In this document: positions 33,114 to 43,246 of the stretch, piece by piece
Layout of the letters: the number at the start of each line of letters is the position of its first letter
How positions within the stretch are numbered: the first letter of the stretch is position 1
Origin: Haladaptatus sp. R4
Lineage (GTDB): Archaea > Halobacteriota > Halobacteria > Halobacteriales > Haladaptataceae
Assembly (NCBI RefSeq): GCF_001625445.1
Contig: NZ_LWHG01000021.1
Coordinates: 558,001 to 622,000 of the forward strand
DNA: 64,000 nucleotides
Direction of reading: 5' to 3'
Translations under genes and position numbers: made by a program
Notes under the pieces: generated by a model
The model's input: the letters and a program-made list of their open reading frames with translations, nothing else
Told to the model about the DNA's origin: nothing
The model's database searches: none

Positions 33114-35239
33114 ATGTCACAACACGAGTTACCGGACGACGGCGACGACGAATCGGGAGCCGAAAACGCGGATATCGACCTCGGTGACCCGCGATACTAC
33201 CTCAACCGTGAGTTGAGCCAACTCGAATTCCAGAAGCGAGTGCTCCACGAAGCGATAGACGAACGCAACCCGCTGCTGGAGCGCGTGAAGTTTCTCGCCA
33301 TCTTCACGACGAACATGGACGAGTTCTTCCGCAAGCGGGTCGGCGGTCTGAAACAGCAGATGGCGGCGGACGTCACGGAACTCTCGCCCGACGGCCGGAC
33401 GCCGGAGGAGCAGATAGACGAAATCCTCGACGTGACACACGACATGTTTCGTCGCCAGTCGGCTTGTTACCGGGACGTGATTCACGACGAACTCGCGGCG
33501 GCGGGAATCGACATCGTGTCGTACGATTCGCTTTCGTCGGCGGAACGCGACGACCTTCGGGAGTACTTCGAGCAGTCGGTATTACCGACGCTCACGCCGC
33601 TGACGTTCGACCCGGCACACCCGTTTCCGTTCATCTCCAACTTGAGCCTCTCGCTCGCGGTGTTGACCCGCCGGGACGGGGACTCGGAGCCGACGTTTTC
33701 GCGCGTGAAGATTCCGCGAAATCGGCCGCGTCTCGTGAGAATCGGGGACGAACCACGTTTCGTCCCCCTGGAAGACGTCATCAGGTCGAACCTCGACCTG
33801 CTGTTTCCGAGCACCGAAATCATCGACCATTCGACGTTCCGCGTCACCCGAAACGCGGAGGTCGGGAAGGACGAGGAGGTCGCCGAGGACCTCATCGACA
33901 TGATAGAGACGGTGTTGCGGGAACGGCGGTTCGCCACCGTCGTCCGTCTCGAAATCGAGGAGGGGATGCCCGACGCGGTTCGGGACCTCCTGATGGAACA
34001 GTTGGACGTGGACGAGCGCGAGGTCTTCGAACTACCGGGACCGCTGGATTTCCGCGATTTTATGGATCTGACCGACCTCGACAGGCCCGAGTTGAAGACC
34101 GCGCCGTGGACGCCACAACCCCATCCACGACTCACCAGCGGCGTGCCAGACGAACGAGTGGACGTCTTCGAGGAGATTCGGCGAAACGACGTGCTCGTGC
34201 ACCATCCGTACCACTCCTTCGAGGACACCGTCCAGAAGTTCCTGAGTCAGGCCGCAACTGACCCCGACGTGCTCGCCATCAAACTCTCCATCTACCGAAC
34301 CGCGAGCGATTCGAGGTGGTCCAGAGCCTCATCGAGGCGGCGAGAAACGGCAAGCAGGTGGCGGTGATGGTCGAACTCAAGGCTCGATTCGACGAGGAGA
34401 ACAACATCGAGTGGGGGAAGAAACTGGAGGAGGAGGGGATTCACGTCGCCTACGGGACCATCGGCTACAAGACACACAGCAAGACCGCGCTCGTCGTCCG
34501 CGAGGAGGAAGACGGCGTCCGGTTGTACTCGCACATCGCAACCGGGAACTACCACTCGGAGACGGCGAAGACGTACACCGACCTCGGATTGTTGACCGCC
34601 GACCGAAAGATCGGGCAGGACCTGAGCGCCCTGTTCAACTTCTTCACCGGCCACACCCACCACGAGGAGTACCGAAAACTGCTCATCGCGCCGGGGAACA
34701 TGCGCGAGCGGTTTACGGAGGCGATTCGAAACGAGACGGCACTGGCCCGCGAGGGCAAGGACGGACGAATCGTCGTCAAGATGAATTCGCTCGAAGATCC
34801 GAAAATCGTCGAGGAGTTGTATCGCGCGGCGATGGACGGCGTCGATATCGACCTCATCGTCCGGGACATCTGTCGGCTTCGACCTGGCGTGGACGGACTG
34901 AGTGAGACGGTCGACGTCTACAGCGTCGTCGGTCGGTTTCTGGAACACTCCCGGATCTTCTATTTCGGTAACGACGGCGACCCGGACTACTACATCGGTT
35001 CGGCCGACTGGATGACCAGAAACCTCGACAACCGAGTCGAAACCATCGCGCCGGTGCGGGATTCGACGCTTCGGGAGGAACTCTCGACCATCCTCGAAAC
35101 CATGCTCGTCGACAATCGACGCTGTTGGGAGATGGAGTCCGATGGGGGCTATCACCAACGGCGACCGGGCGAGGACGAACCGACGGTGGACACACACGAG
35201 ATTCTGATGCGACGGGCGAATAGGACGAACGATTCGTAG
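33114..35239 (+). pseudogene. ppk1: Polyphosphate kinase 1, one frameshift
   Basis: The two frames together give 709 codons including the stop. The N-domain is YYLNRELSQLEFQKRVLHEA and FTTNMDEFFRKRVGG; the head domain is HPFPFISNLSLSLAV. The catalytic C1 region is HHPYHSFEDTVQKFL, DPDVLAIKLSIYRT, and KTHSKTALV with the autophosphorylated His near residue 455; HIATGNYHSETAK and C2 follow. It polymerises ATP gamma-phosphate into polyphosphate. The frame changes at about 34311, where one missing G in TCG(G)AGG explains the break. All key residues remain, so the gene is probably intact in the cell. Confidence 0.9.
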
Positions 35240-35451
35240 CCTCCCCGAACGTCCATCGGTTGCCGAACACGTTTTCCCGCACTGCAAATATTCACAAAGT
35301 TATTTATATAATATGATATAAAAGAGAGGTAGATGACGGTGGGGAAGCGGGTAATATACGAAAAGTTGCGTATTTTGTGATAATAATATCAAATATCATA
35401 TGTTGGAATCCGTAGGATCACCATTCAACCAATGCAGGAATCGTTAGCAAA

Positions 35452-35459
35452 GTTTTAGA
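35452..35459 (+). promoter_or_regulatory. TATA-like box for the Lrp gene
   Basis: GTTTTAGA lies 31 bases before the Lrp ATG. The 243-base gap upstream (35240-35482) is markedly AT-rich and includes TTATTTATATAATATGATAT, unlike other spacers. It may hold regulator-binding sites. Confidence 0.4.
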
Positions 35460-35482
35460 AACCCGGCTACAATCGGTTAGAT

Positions 35483-35983
35483 ATGACCGAAGTCAATCTA
35501 GACGAAAAAGACTTTAAAATCCTTCAATGGCTCGACAGAGAGGGAGATATCGACGTCGACGAAGTGAGTGATGAACTCGGTATCAGTACCTCTACCGTGT
35601 ACTATCGACTAGACAAGTATCGAAAACAGGGAATCCTCGCGGGAACCGTCTCGAAACTCGACGCGCGGGAGCTCGGTCTGGAGCTCACCGTCATCAGCGA
35701 GATCAAGAGCGACTATGGCCCCGGATACGACGAAATCGGCGAGTGTCTCACGGACATCTCCGGCGTCCAAACGGTATATTTCATGCTCGGGGAGAAGTCG
35801 TTCACCGTCATCGCTCACCTGCGTGACCACGACCACCTACAGGAGTACATCGACGACATCATCCACACCGATGGGGTCGAACATTCCTCGACGCAGATCG
35901 CACTTCGAACCTTCAAGGACGAATCGAGACTCCTCGTCAACTACGACGACGAGGATTTGATGGCGCTCATCGAGAGCGAATAG
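35483..35983 (+). CDS. Lrp/AsnC family transcriptional regulator
   Basis: A 166-residue protein. The N-terminal helix-turn-helix is LDEKDFKILQWLDREGDIDVDEVSDELGISTSTVYYRLDKYRKQGIL. The C-terminal RAM ligand-binding domain is GLELTVISEIKSDYGPGYDEIGECLTDISGV through FTVIAHLRDHDHLQEYI. Lrp-type proteins sense amino acids and regulate their metabolism. It lies directly upstream of the glutamate synthase gene in the same direction, so control of gltB or nitrogen assimilation is a reasonable inference. Confidence 0.9.
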   Translation: MTEVNLDEKDFKILQWLDREGDIDVDEVSDELGISTSTVYYRLDKYRKQGILAGTVSKLDARELGLELTVISEIKSDYGPGYDEIGECLTDISGVQTVYFMLGEKSFTVIAHLRDHDHLQEYIDDIIHTDGVEHSSTQIALRTFKDESRLLVNYDDEDLMALIESE

Positions 35984-36198
35984 AACGAAAAGAACGAAAA
36001 GAACCGCATTGACTATTTGTAGAGACAACACGTATATGGAGATATTTCGCCTCTTGTTCACCATACTATCCCCTTTAGTTCCAGTTACAGCCCTTTCTAT
36101 CACACGTTCGTCCAATATATAAGGAACACATATTGACAATAGCACACCCTTTCCCCTTCAGGAGAAACCTCTTATGTGTGTTTGTCATGCGCTCGCAT

Positions 36199-39100
36199 AT
36201 GACTGACTTCCTCGCCGATCCGACCGACCAGCGGTCGAACTGCGGTGTCGGTGTCGTAATGGACCTCGACGCCCACACCAGCCACGAAATCGTAACCGAC
36301 GGCCTATCGCTACTCGCCAACCTCGAACATCGCGGTACGACGGGCGCAGAATCGAACACCGGGGACGGTGCCGGAATCCTCGTTCAACGACCGGACGCCT
36401 TCTTCGCGGTCGAACTCGGCACCGACCTGCCGGAGACGTACGCCATCGGCCAACTGTTCCTTCCGCAGGACGACGAACTCCGCGCCGAACTGAAAGAAAC
36501 CGTCGAGGACGTGCTCCAGGCGGAGGGCGTGAGCGTCTTCGACTGGCGAACGGTACCGACGGAGAACGAAGATTTGGGGGCGACGGCGCTCGACTCGGAA
36601 CCCGTCATCGAACAGTGTTTCGTCGCACCGGGCGAGGAGATGGACGTCGAGGAGTTCGACCGGACGCTGTACGTCGCCCGGCGCGCACTGGAGAACACCG
36701 TCGCGGCGCGCGAGGACGCGGAGAAATTCTACGTCTGCTCGCTCGACCGGAAGACGCTCGTGTACAAGGGGCTGCTCAAGGGTGACCAACTGGGCGGTTA
36801 CTTCCCCGACCTCCGGGACGAACTGTTCGAATCGTCCCTCGCCCTGGTTCACGCACGGTTTTCGACGAACACGCTCGGCGCGTGGCGACTCGCCCACCCC
36901 TACCGCCGCGTCATCCACAACGGCGAGATAAACACGATTCAGGGGAACGGCAACTGGATGGCGGCGCGCGAGACGGACCTCGAAAGCGACGTGCTCGGCG
37001 ACGACATCGACCGAATCACGCCGGTGACGACGCTCGACCAGAGCGACACGGCGGTCGTGGACAACGTCCTCGAACTCCTCATGCAGGACGAACGGGAACT
37101 CCCCCACGCCCTCCGAATGTTGGTGCCCGAAGCGTGGCGCGATAGAACCGACGGCGACCGGAACGCGTGGTACGACTTTCACGCCTCCCTCATCGAACCG
37201 TGGGACGGCCCGGTGCTCGTCGCCGCGACGGACGGCGACCGCGTCGGTGCCGTGCTCGACCGGAACGGCCTGCGTCCGTGCCGCTACGACGTGACGACCG
37301 ACAACCGACTCGTGATGGCCAGCGAGGCCGGAGCGCTCGACCTCGAACCGGACGAAGTCGTCGAGCGGGGTCGCCTCAAGCCGGGACAGCTATTCCTCGC
37401 GGACCCCGAGCAGGGCGGTCTCGTCTCGGACGAGGACGTGTTCGACGACCTGACCGACGAGAAGTACGCCGAGTGGGTCGCCGAGGAGCAAGTTCGACTG
37501 GACGAGGAAACGGATTCGGACTGGGACGGCCCCTCGGAGCTTGAGGACTTCCTCGACGAGGACGATATCGGTTCGGGTGACTCCTCCCCGCTCCGCGCCC
37601 GGCAAGCCGTCTGGGGGTACACCCACGACGAACTGAGCGAACTCCTCGAACCGATGGCCCGGGGGGGCAAGGACCCGGTGGGGTCGATGGGCGACGACAC
37701 GCCGCTGTCCGTCCTGTCGGACTTCGACCGACCGCTGTTCTCGTACTTCAAACAGTTGTTCGCACAGGTGACGAACCCGCCTATCGACTACATCCGCGAG
37801 GAACTGGTGACGAGCCTCGAAACCCGTCTCGGTCGCCAGCGGAACCTCCTCGACGAATCGCCCGCCCACGCACGGCAACTCGTCCTCGATTCGCCCGTGC
37901 TGACCGACGAGGAACTGGCGGGCGTGAAAGGGACGGACTTCCCGACCGAAGTCGTCGACATCACCTTCGACGCCGATGGCGACCTCGAAACGGCGGTCGC
38001 ACGGGTGCGCGAGGAGGCGAAGGACGCGGTCGAATCGGGTGCCGAAATCGTCGTGCTCTCGGACAAGGCGACGACGACCGACAGGGTTCCGATTCCCTCC
38101 CTGCTCGCCACGAGCGCGGTCCACCATCACCTCGTGCGCGAGGGACTGCGAACCAGGACCGGTCTCGTCGTGGAGTCGGGCGATCCGAGAACGGTTCACC
38201 ACCTCTCCACGCTCGTCGGCTACGGCGCGGGTGCGGTGAACCCGTACCTCGCCTACCGGACCATCTCTGATCTGGTGGCCGGGCCGGACGGCGCTGACGA
38301 GGGCGAAGCCATCGACAAGTACGTCACGGCACTGGAGAAGGGCCTGCTGAAGACGATGGCGAAGATGGGTATCTCGACGGTCGAGAGCTACCGCGGTGCC
38401 CAAATTTTCGAGGCGGTCGGTCTGAACGGCGAGTTCGTCGAGGAGTACTTCGCCGGGACGGAGAACCGCACCGAAGGCATCGGCGTCGAGGAGATAGAGG
38501 ACGACGTGCGCGAACGCCACGAGGCGGCGTTCGACGACCCCGAAATGGCACGAAAGGGCGAGTACGAACACCGCTCGAACGGAATCCACCACCAGTGGAA
38601 CCCGAAATCCGTCGGTGCGCTCCAGCGCGCCGTTCGGAAGAACGACGTCGAGGAGTACGAGACGTTCGCCGAGGGCATAAACGACCAGCAGGGGACGCTC
38701 CAGACGCTCCGCGGGTTGCTCGAATTCGACACCGAAGCGCGCGAGTCGATTCCCGTCGAGGAGGTCGAACCCGTCGAGGACATCGTCACCCGCTTCTCGA
38801 CGGCGGCGATGAGCCTCGGATCGCTCTCACCCGAGATGCACGAGAACAACGCCATCGCAATGGACCGAATCGGCGGCAAGTCCAACACCGGCGAGGGCGG
38901 CGAACCGCCGGAGCGGTTCGACACCGAGCGCGAGTGTTCGGTAAAACAAGTCGCGAGCGCGCGGTTCGGCGTCACGAGTCGCTACCTGCAATCGGCCGAC
39001 GAAGTGCAGATCAAGATGGCTCAAGGGTCGAAGCCCGGTGAAGGCGGCCACCTCCCCGGAAAGAAGGTGAACGAGATGATCGCTCACGTCCGCCACGCGA

Positions 39101-40704
39101 CGCCGGGCGTCGGCCTCATCTCGCCGCCGCCACAGCACGACATCTACAGCATCGAGGACCTGAAACAGCTCATCTACGACCTGAAGGCGGGAAGCGACGG
39201 GTCGGAGGTCAACGTGAAGCTCGTCTCGGAGGCGGGCGTCGGCACCGTCGCGGCCGGGGTCGCCAAGGCCAAGGCCGACGTGGTCCACATTTCGGGGCAC
39301 TCCGGCGGCACCGGCGCGAGTCCGCGGACGTCCATCAAGAACGCGGGCCTGCCGTGGGAACTCGGTCTCGCCGAGGCGAACCAGATGCTCCGGCAGACCG
39401 GCCTTCGCTCGCGCATCCGCGTCAGCGTCGATGGCGGCCTGAAGACCGGGCGCGACGTGGCCGTCGCGGCCCTCCTCGGCGCGGAGGAGTACGCGTTCGG
39501 GACGGCGAGCCTGGTCACCAGCGGCTGTGTGATGGCGCGTAACTGCCACGAGAACACCTGTCCGGTCGGCATCGCCACGCAGGACGAGGACCTCCGGGCG
39601 CGGTTCCCCGGCGAACCCGACCACGTCATCAACTACATGGTCTTCATCGCCGAGGAACTCCGGGAGATCATGGCCGAACTCGGCTTCGAGACCATCGAGG
39701 AGATGGTTGGACGCGTCGAACTGCTCCGCCAGCGCGAGACCGACCACCCGAAGGCGCGCAGTCTCGACCTCTCGCGCGTTCTCGCCGAACCGACGGGCGA
39801 CGGTCGTACCAAAACGCAGGAACAGGATCACGAGTTGGACGACCACATCGACCACGACTTGCTCGATGCGGCGCGACCGGCCATCGAGGACGGCGAATCG
39901 GTCGAACTCGAACGCACGATTTCGAACCAAGACCGATCCATCGGCGCGATGCTCTCGGGTCGAATCTCGGCGGTCCACGGCGAGGCGGGGCTACCGGACG
40001 GGTCCGTCACCTGCCACTTCGACGGCTACGCGGGACAGAGCTTCGGCGCGTTCGCCCAGTCCGGTCTCGACCTGTTCCTGACGGGCGCGGCCAACGACTA
40101 CGTCGGGAAAGGTCTCTCCGGCGGACGACTCGTGGTCGATACGCCGACGGAAGCCACGTACGACGCGACCGACATCGTGATCGGCAACGTCGCGCTGTAC
40201 GGCGCGACCGAGGGCGAACTGTACGTCAACGGCGTCGCGGGCGAGCGCTTCGCCGTCCGGAACAGTGGCGCCAAGGCGGTCGTCGAGGGCGTCGGCGACC
40301 ACGGGTGTGAGTACATGACCGGCGGCGTCGCCGTCGTCCTCGGCGAGACGGGCGAGAACTTCGCCGCCGGGATGACCGGTGGCGTTGCCTACGTGCTCGA
40401 CGACGGCCAAAACGATGCGTTCCGGGAGCGCGTCAACGACGAGACCGTGACGCTCTCGTCGGATTTGGACGAGCGCGACGAACAGGTCGTTCGGCGGTTG
40501 GTCGAGAACCACGCCGCCGCGACCGGGAGCGAAACGGCGCTGTCGCTGTTGGAGGAGTGGGACTCCGTCTCGTTCGTGAAAGTCATGCCCGATGCGTACC
40601 GGCAGGCTATCGAGGAAGGGAAGGAGGACGTTCGCACGTCGCCACCCCGTCCGGTGCCCGCGGCCCGTCGGTCCTCGGGGTTTCGCGTCCCGTCTGACGA
40701 CTGA
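36199..40704 (+). CDS. gltB: Glutamate synthase, large subunit
   Basis: A 1501-residue full-length glutamate synthase. A short propeptide leads to C15 in SNCGVGVVMDL, the class II glutaminase nucleophile once processed. The central FMN domain carries MSLGSLSPEMHENNAIAMDR and GSKPGEGGHLPG. The 3Fe-4S ligands lie in GCVMARNCHENTCPVG. The C-terminal GXGXG helix is ATEGELYVNGVAGERFAVRN..GVGDHGCEYMTGG. It makes two glutamate from glutamine and 2-oxoglutarate. The start MTDFLADPTDQ at 36199 is preferred over an upstream ATG because of the Cys spacing. No small subunit is adjacent. Confidence 0.96.
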   Translation: MTDFLADPTDQRSNCGVGVVMDLDAHTSHEIVTDGLSLLANLEHRGTTGAESNTGDGAGILVQRPDAFFAVELGTDLPETYAIGQLFLPQDDELRAELKETVEDVLQAEGVSVFDWRTVPTENEDLGATALDSEPVIEQCFVAPGEEMDVEEFDRTLYVARRALENTVAAREDAEKFYVCSLDRKTLVYKGLLKGDQLGGYFPDLRDELFESSLALVHARFSTNTLGAWRLAHPYRRVIHNGEINTIQGNGNWMAARETDLESDVLGDDIDRITPVTTLDQSDTAVVDNVLELLMQDERELPHALRMLVPEAWRDRTDGDRNAWYDFHASLIEPWDGPVLVAATDGDRVGAVLDRNGLRPCRYDVTTDNRLVMASEAGALDLEPDEVVERGRLKPGQLFLADPEQGGLVSDEDVFDDLTDEKYAEWVAEEQVRLDEETDSDWDGPSELEDFLDEDDIGSGDSSPLRARQAVWGYTHDELSELLEPMARGGKDPVGSMGDDTPLSVLSDFDRPLFSYFKQLFAQVTNPPIDYIREELVTSLETRLGRQRNLLDESPAHARQLVLDSPVLTDEELAGVKGTDFPTEVVDITFDADGDLETAVARVREEAKDAVESGAEIVVLSDKATTTDRVPIPSLLATSAVHHHLVREGLRTRTGLVVESGDPRTVHHLSTLVGYGAGAVNPYLAYRTISDLVAGPDGADEGEAIDKYVTALEKGLLKTMAKMGISTVESYRGAQIFEAVGLNGEFVEEYFAGTENRTEGIGVEEIEDDVRERHEAAFDDPEMARKGEYEHRSNGIHHQWNPKSVGALQRAVRKNDVEEYETFAEGINDQQGTLQTLRGLLEFDTEARESIPVEEVEPVEDIVTRFSTAAMSLGSLSPEMHENNAIAMDRIGGKSNTGEGGEPPERFDTERECSVKQVASARFGVTSRYLQSADEVQIKMAQGSKPGEGGHLPGKKVNEMIAHVRHATPGVGLISPPPQHDIYSIEDLKQLIYDLKAGSDGSEVNVKLVSEAGVGTVAAGVAKAKADVVHISGHSGGTGASPRTSIKNAGLPWELGLAEANQMLRQTGLRSRIRVSVDGGLKTGRDVAVAALLGAEEYAFGTASLVTSGCVMARNCHENTCPVGIATQDEDLRARFPGEPDHVINYMVFIAEELREIMAELGFETIEEMVGRVELLRQRETDHPKARSLDLSRVLAEPTGDGRTKTQEQDHELDDHIDHDLLDAARPAIEDGESVELERTISNQDRSIGAMLSGRISAVHGEAGLPDGSVTCHFDGYAGQSFGAFAQSGLDLFLTGAANDYVGKGLSGGRLVVDTPTEATYDATDIVIGNVALYGATEGELYVNGVAGERFAVRNSGAKAVVEGVGDHGCEYMTGGVAVVLGETGENFAAGMTGGVAYVLDDGQNDAFRERVNDETVTLSSDLDERDEQVVRRLVENHAAATGSETALSLLEEWDSVSFVKVMPDAYRQAIEEGKEDVRTSPPRPVPAARRSSGFRVPSDD

Positions 40705-40724
40705 AAAAGGGAGTTCGACTTTTT
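40704..40724. terminator. Bidirectional A/T-tract terminator between gltB and the GNAT gene
   Basis: AAAAA at 40704-40708 and TTTTT at 40720-40724 flank a short spacer between the convergent genes. It can serve as a T-tract terminator in both directions. Confidence 0.45.
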
Positions 40725-41457
40725 ACAGGTAGGCCGCGTCCCACCGCGCCGCCTTGCGTTTGTTGCCACACTCGTTACATTCGATGCGCTCCATGCTGTC
40801 CATCGCGTTGTCGAGCGTCTCGCAGTTCGAACAGTAGTAGCCGTAGCGCTCCTCGCAATCCTCGTCGTTGAACACGGCGAAGAACGGCGCTTTCGAGCCG
40901 CGACTGCTCTCGGAGTGGTTGATGTATCGGGTTTCGCCGTCGAACTCGCGGGCTTCGAGTATCGGTTCGTCGCTCTCCGCGTAGACGTTCTCGGTGTAGG
41001 TCGCCTCGCCGATTTCGGCCGTGCGCTCGCCGACCTTGGTGAAGTCGTGTTCGCGGTAGAACTCGTTGCCGTCCTCGTTATCTTCGAGAACGAGCCCCGA
41101 GAGGTTCTCGACGCCCTTGTCTTCGAGTTTCTCCTTCGTCTGGCCGAGGAGCTTGGTTCCGACCCCCTCGCCGCGTCGGTCGGGGTCGACGTGGAGCCAG
41201 AGGATGTTCCCTTCCGGACTGTCAGGCAGTACTTCGCTCTGGGTGAACCCGACCACGTCGCCGCCGTCGAGCGCGACGAGGTACAGCGTACCCCTGCTCT
41301 GGAACTCGCCTTCCAGATTCTCTTCGTCGTACCACTCCTCGATGGCGTGTTCGATAACCTCATCGTCCAAAAAGTGCGAGTACGAGGCAGTCAACGACTT
41401 CTCTGCGACGTCTTGGATTCCGGCGATGTCCTCGGTTCGCGCTTCGCGCACTTGCAT
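40723..41457 (-). CDS. GNAT acetyltransferase with C-terminal zinc-ribbon (DUF5816-like)
   Basis: A 244-residue two-domain protein. Residues 1-150 are a GNAT fold with the acetyl-CoA loop ILWLHVDPDRRGEGVGTKLL and NEFYREHDF. Residues 190-244 carry CSNC and CNEC pairs (YYCSNCETLDN..ERIECNECGNKRKAARWDAAYL), a haloarchaeal zinc-ribbon module. It may acetylate a small molecule or protein recognised by the ribbon; the substrate is unknown. It is convergent with gltB. Confidence 0.88.
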   Translation of the reverse strand: MQVREARTEDIAGIQDVAEKSLTASYSHFLDDEVIEHAIEEWYDEENLEGEFQSRGTLYLVALDGGDVVGFTQSEVLPDSPEGNILWLHVDPDRRGEGVGTKLLGQTKEKLEDKGVENLSGLVLEDNEDGNEFYREHDFTKVGERTAEIGEATYTENVYAESDEPILEAREFDGETRYINHSESSRGSKAPFFAVFNDEDCEERYGYYCSNCETLDNAMDSMERIECNECGNKRKAARWDAAYL

Positions 41458-41721
41458 ACTTGGCCTACTGCGGGATGAACAATAAACATTCTACCGGCCG
41501 CATCGGTTGCACATCCATCGTTCTGCGCCGACATTATCTTTCGATGGACCGTCTCACCCTCGATAGTTACTCGAAGTGAAAATTCTTCTCGGAATATCGC
41601 TCCCTTCCCGGCCAACCGTCCAGTTTTGCGGTGTCGCCACCGTCGGCGGTCCGTTCGGTCCGCCCACACCCACTTCTCCGCCTTCGGTACCGTTTTCCGC
41701 CCGCCACGCAATCGGACCGGC

Positions 41722-42711
41722 ATGGACACAGCACTCGTCATCGGGGGGACGCGATTCATCGGTCGTCACCTCGTCACCGACCTGCTCGACAACGATTACG
41801 CCGTGACGATTTTCAATCGCGGCAATCACGACAACCCGTTTTCTGAGACGGCAGGCGTGAGTCACTTCGAGGGCGACCGGACGAACGACAGTGCGCTCGA
41901 AGCGGCGCGCGACGAGGTGGACCCCGACATCGTCATCGACTGCGTGGCGTACAAACCCCGCGAGGTTCGGTCGGCGACGGAGATTTTCGCGGACGTCGAG
42001 GGGTACGTCTACATCTCCAGCGGGAGCGCCTACGGCAAAGAAGTGATTCCGAAGCGCGAGAACGACACCGAACTGTGTGACTGCACGGCCGAACAGGCCA
42101 CCGACGACTCCGGGGAGACCTACGGGCCGCGGAAGGCCGAGGGCGACCGAGCCATCTTCGAGGCCGCAGAGCGCGGCGTCAACGCGATGAGCGTCCGACC
42201 GTGCATCGTCTACGGCCCCGACGACTACACCGAGCGCCTGGATTTCTGGATCGACCGCGTGAACGAGCACGACCGCCTCGTCGTTCCCGGCGACGGCGGG
42301 AACCTCTGGCACCGCGCCTACGCGGAGGACGTGGCCAGCGCGCTCCGCATCGTCGCCGAAGAGGGCGAACCCGGCGAGGCCTACAACGTCGGCGACCACC
42401 GACTGGTTACCATGGACGAGATGCTCTCGCTCATCGCCGACGCGCTCGATACCGAGGTGGAACTCGTCCACGCCAGCGACCGCGAACTCTCGACGGCGGA
42501 CCTCTCCACCGACGACTACATCCTCTACCGCGACTACCCGCACGTCCTCGACACGAACAAACTGGAAGCGCTCGGATGGGAATCCACGCCGCTCGACGTG
42601 GCCATGGAGCGCACCGTCGAGGAGCACTTGGAAAGCGAGCGTGATGGAGAAGAGTACGACCCCGGCCGCGAGAACGAGGAGCGGATTCTGGGCGTGCTGG
42701 ATACGATTTGA
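41722..42711 (+). CDS. NAD-dependent epimerase/dehydratase (extended SDR)
   Basis: A 329-residue extended short-chain dehydrogenase. It shows the N-terminal GGTRFIGRHLVTDLL (NAD Rossmann motif), DCVAYKP, YVYISSGSAYG and the catalytic YGPRKAEGD (YxxxK). The C-terminal part includes YNVGDHRLVTMDEMLSLIADAL. It is similar to the CSP41/UDP-sugar epimerase-like group, but the substrate is unknown. The start MDTALVIGGTRFIG at 41722 puts the Rossmann motif at the very N-terminus. Confidence 0.9.
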   Translation: MDTALVIGGTRFIGRHLVTDLLDNDYAVTIFNRGNHDNPFSETAGVSHFEGDRTNDSALEAARDEVDPDIVIDCVAYKPREVRSATEIFADVEGYVYISSGSAYGKEVIPKRENDTELCDCTAEQATDDSGETYGPRKAEGDRAIFEAAERGVNAMSVRPCIVYGPDDYTERLDFWIDRVNEHDRLVVPGDGGNLWHRAYAEDVASALRIVAEEGEPGEAYNVGDHRLVTMDEMLSLIADALDTEVELVHASDRELSTADLSTDDYILYRDYPHVLDTNKLEALGWESTPLDVAMERTVEEHLESERDGEEYDPGRENEERILGVLDTI

Positions 42712-42850
42712 ACAGACGATGGGGATAAGTTGGGTTTGATCTTGGTTTCTCTGGCCCTGTCGAACCCCTCAGAGCGTGACAGAGATGGCGTGTTGGATAG
42801 CGAATTTTTGAATACAAAGTATGGCTATCACAACAGTCGCTAATTTCCTT

Positions 42851-43108
42851 TTAGAACCACGGCCCTCCGAAGATGAGTCTGAGTATCAGTGAAACGATAG
42901 CAGTTGAGATACTGAGAAAAACAAACGCGCGACCGATTTCGGGCCAAGACCGCTCTCCGAACTGAACAAGGACTATTCCGACTATGAGGAACGTAGCTGT
43001 TGGGAATCCGACCGGGTAAATGAATCTCTGAAAAATACCGAGGAGAACACCGATAGCAACGCCTGTTTGGTCAGGTGAATTTGTGAATTCAAAGTAGTCA
43101 GAATTCAT
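42851..43108 (-). CDS. Small three-helix membrane protein in an AT-rich patch
   Basis: An 85-residue protein starting MNSDYFEFTNSPDQTGVAIG with three hydrophobic segments (VAIGVLLGIFQRFIYPVGF, ATFLIVGIVLVQFGE, AFVFLSISTAIVSLILRLIF). Codon use is lower in GC than in neighbouring genes, suggesting recent acquisition or relaxed selection. Repeat element C lies immediately upstream. No family recognised. Confidence 0.55.
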   Translation of the reverse strand: MNSDYFEFTNSPDQTGVAIGVLLGIFQRFIYPVGFPTATFLIVGIVLVQFGERSWPEIGRAFVFLSISTAIVSLILRLIFGGPWF

Positions 43109-43246
43109 GTTTGTTTCGAGGAAGAACCATTTTAAGAATTTTCCGTTTGTTTACCACTGATTGAGCCAAACCGAGAGATACACGCTCCATATTCAGCACG
43201 ACTCATTAATTTGTAACTATCTGACCATTTCACCAGAGTCGTTTTC

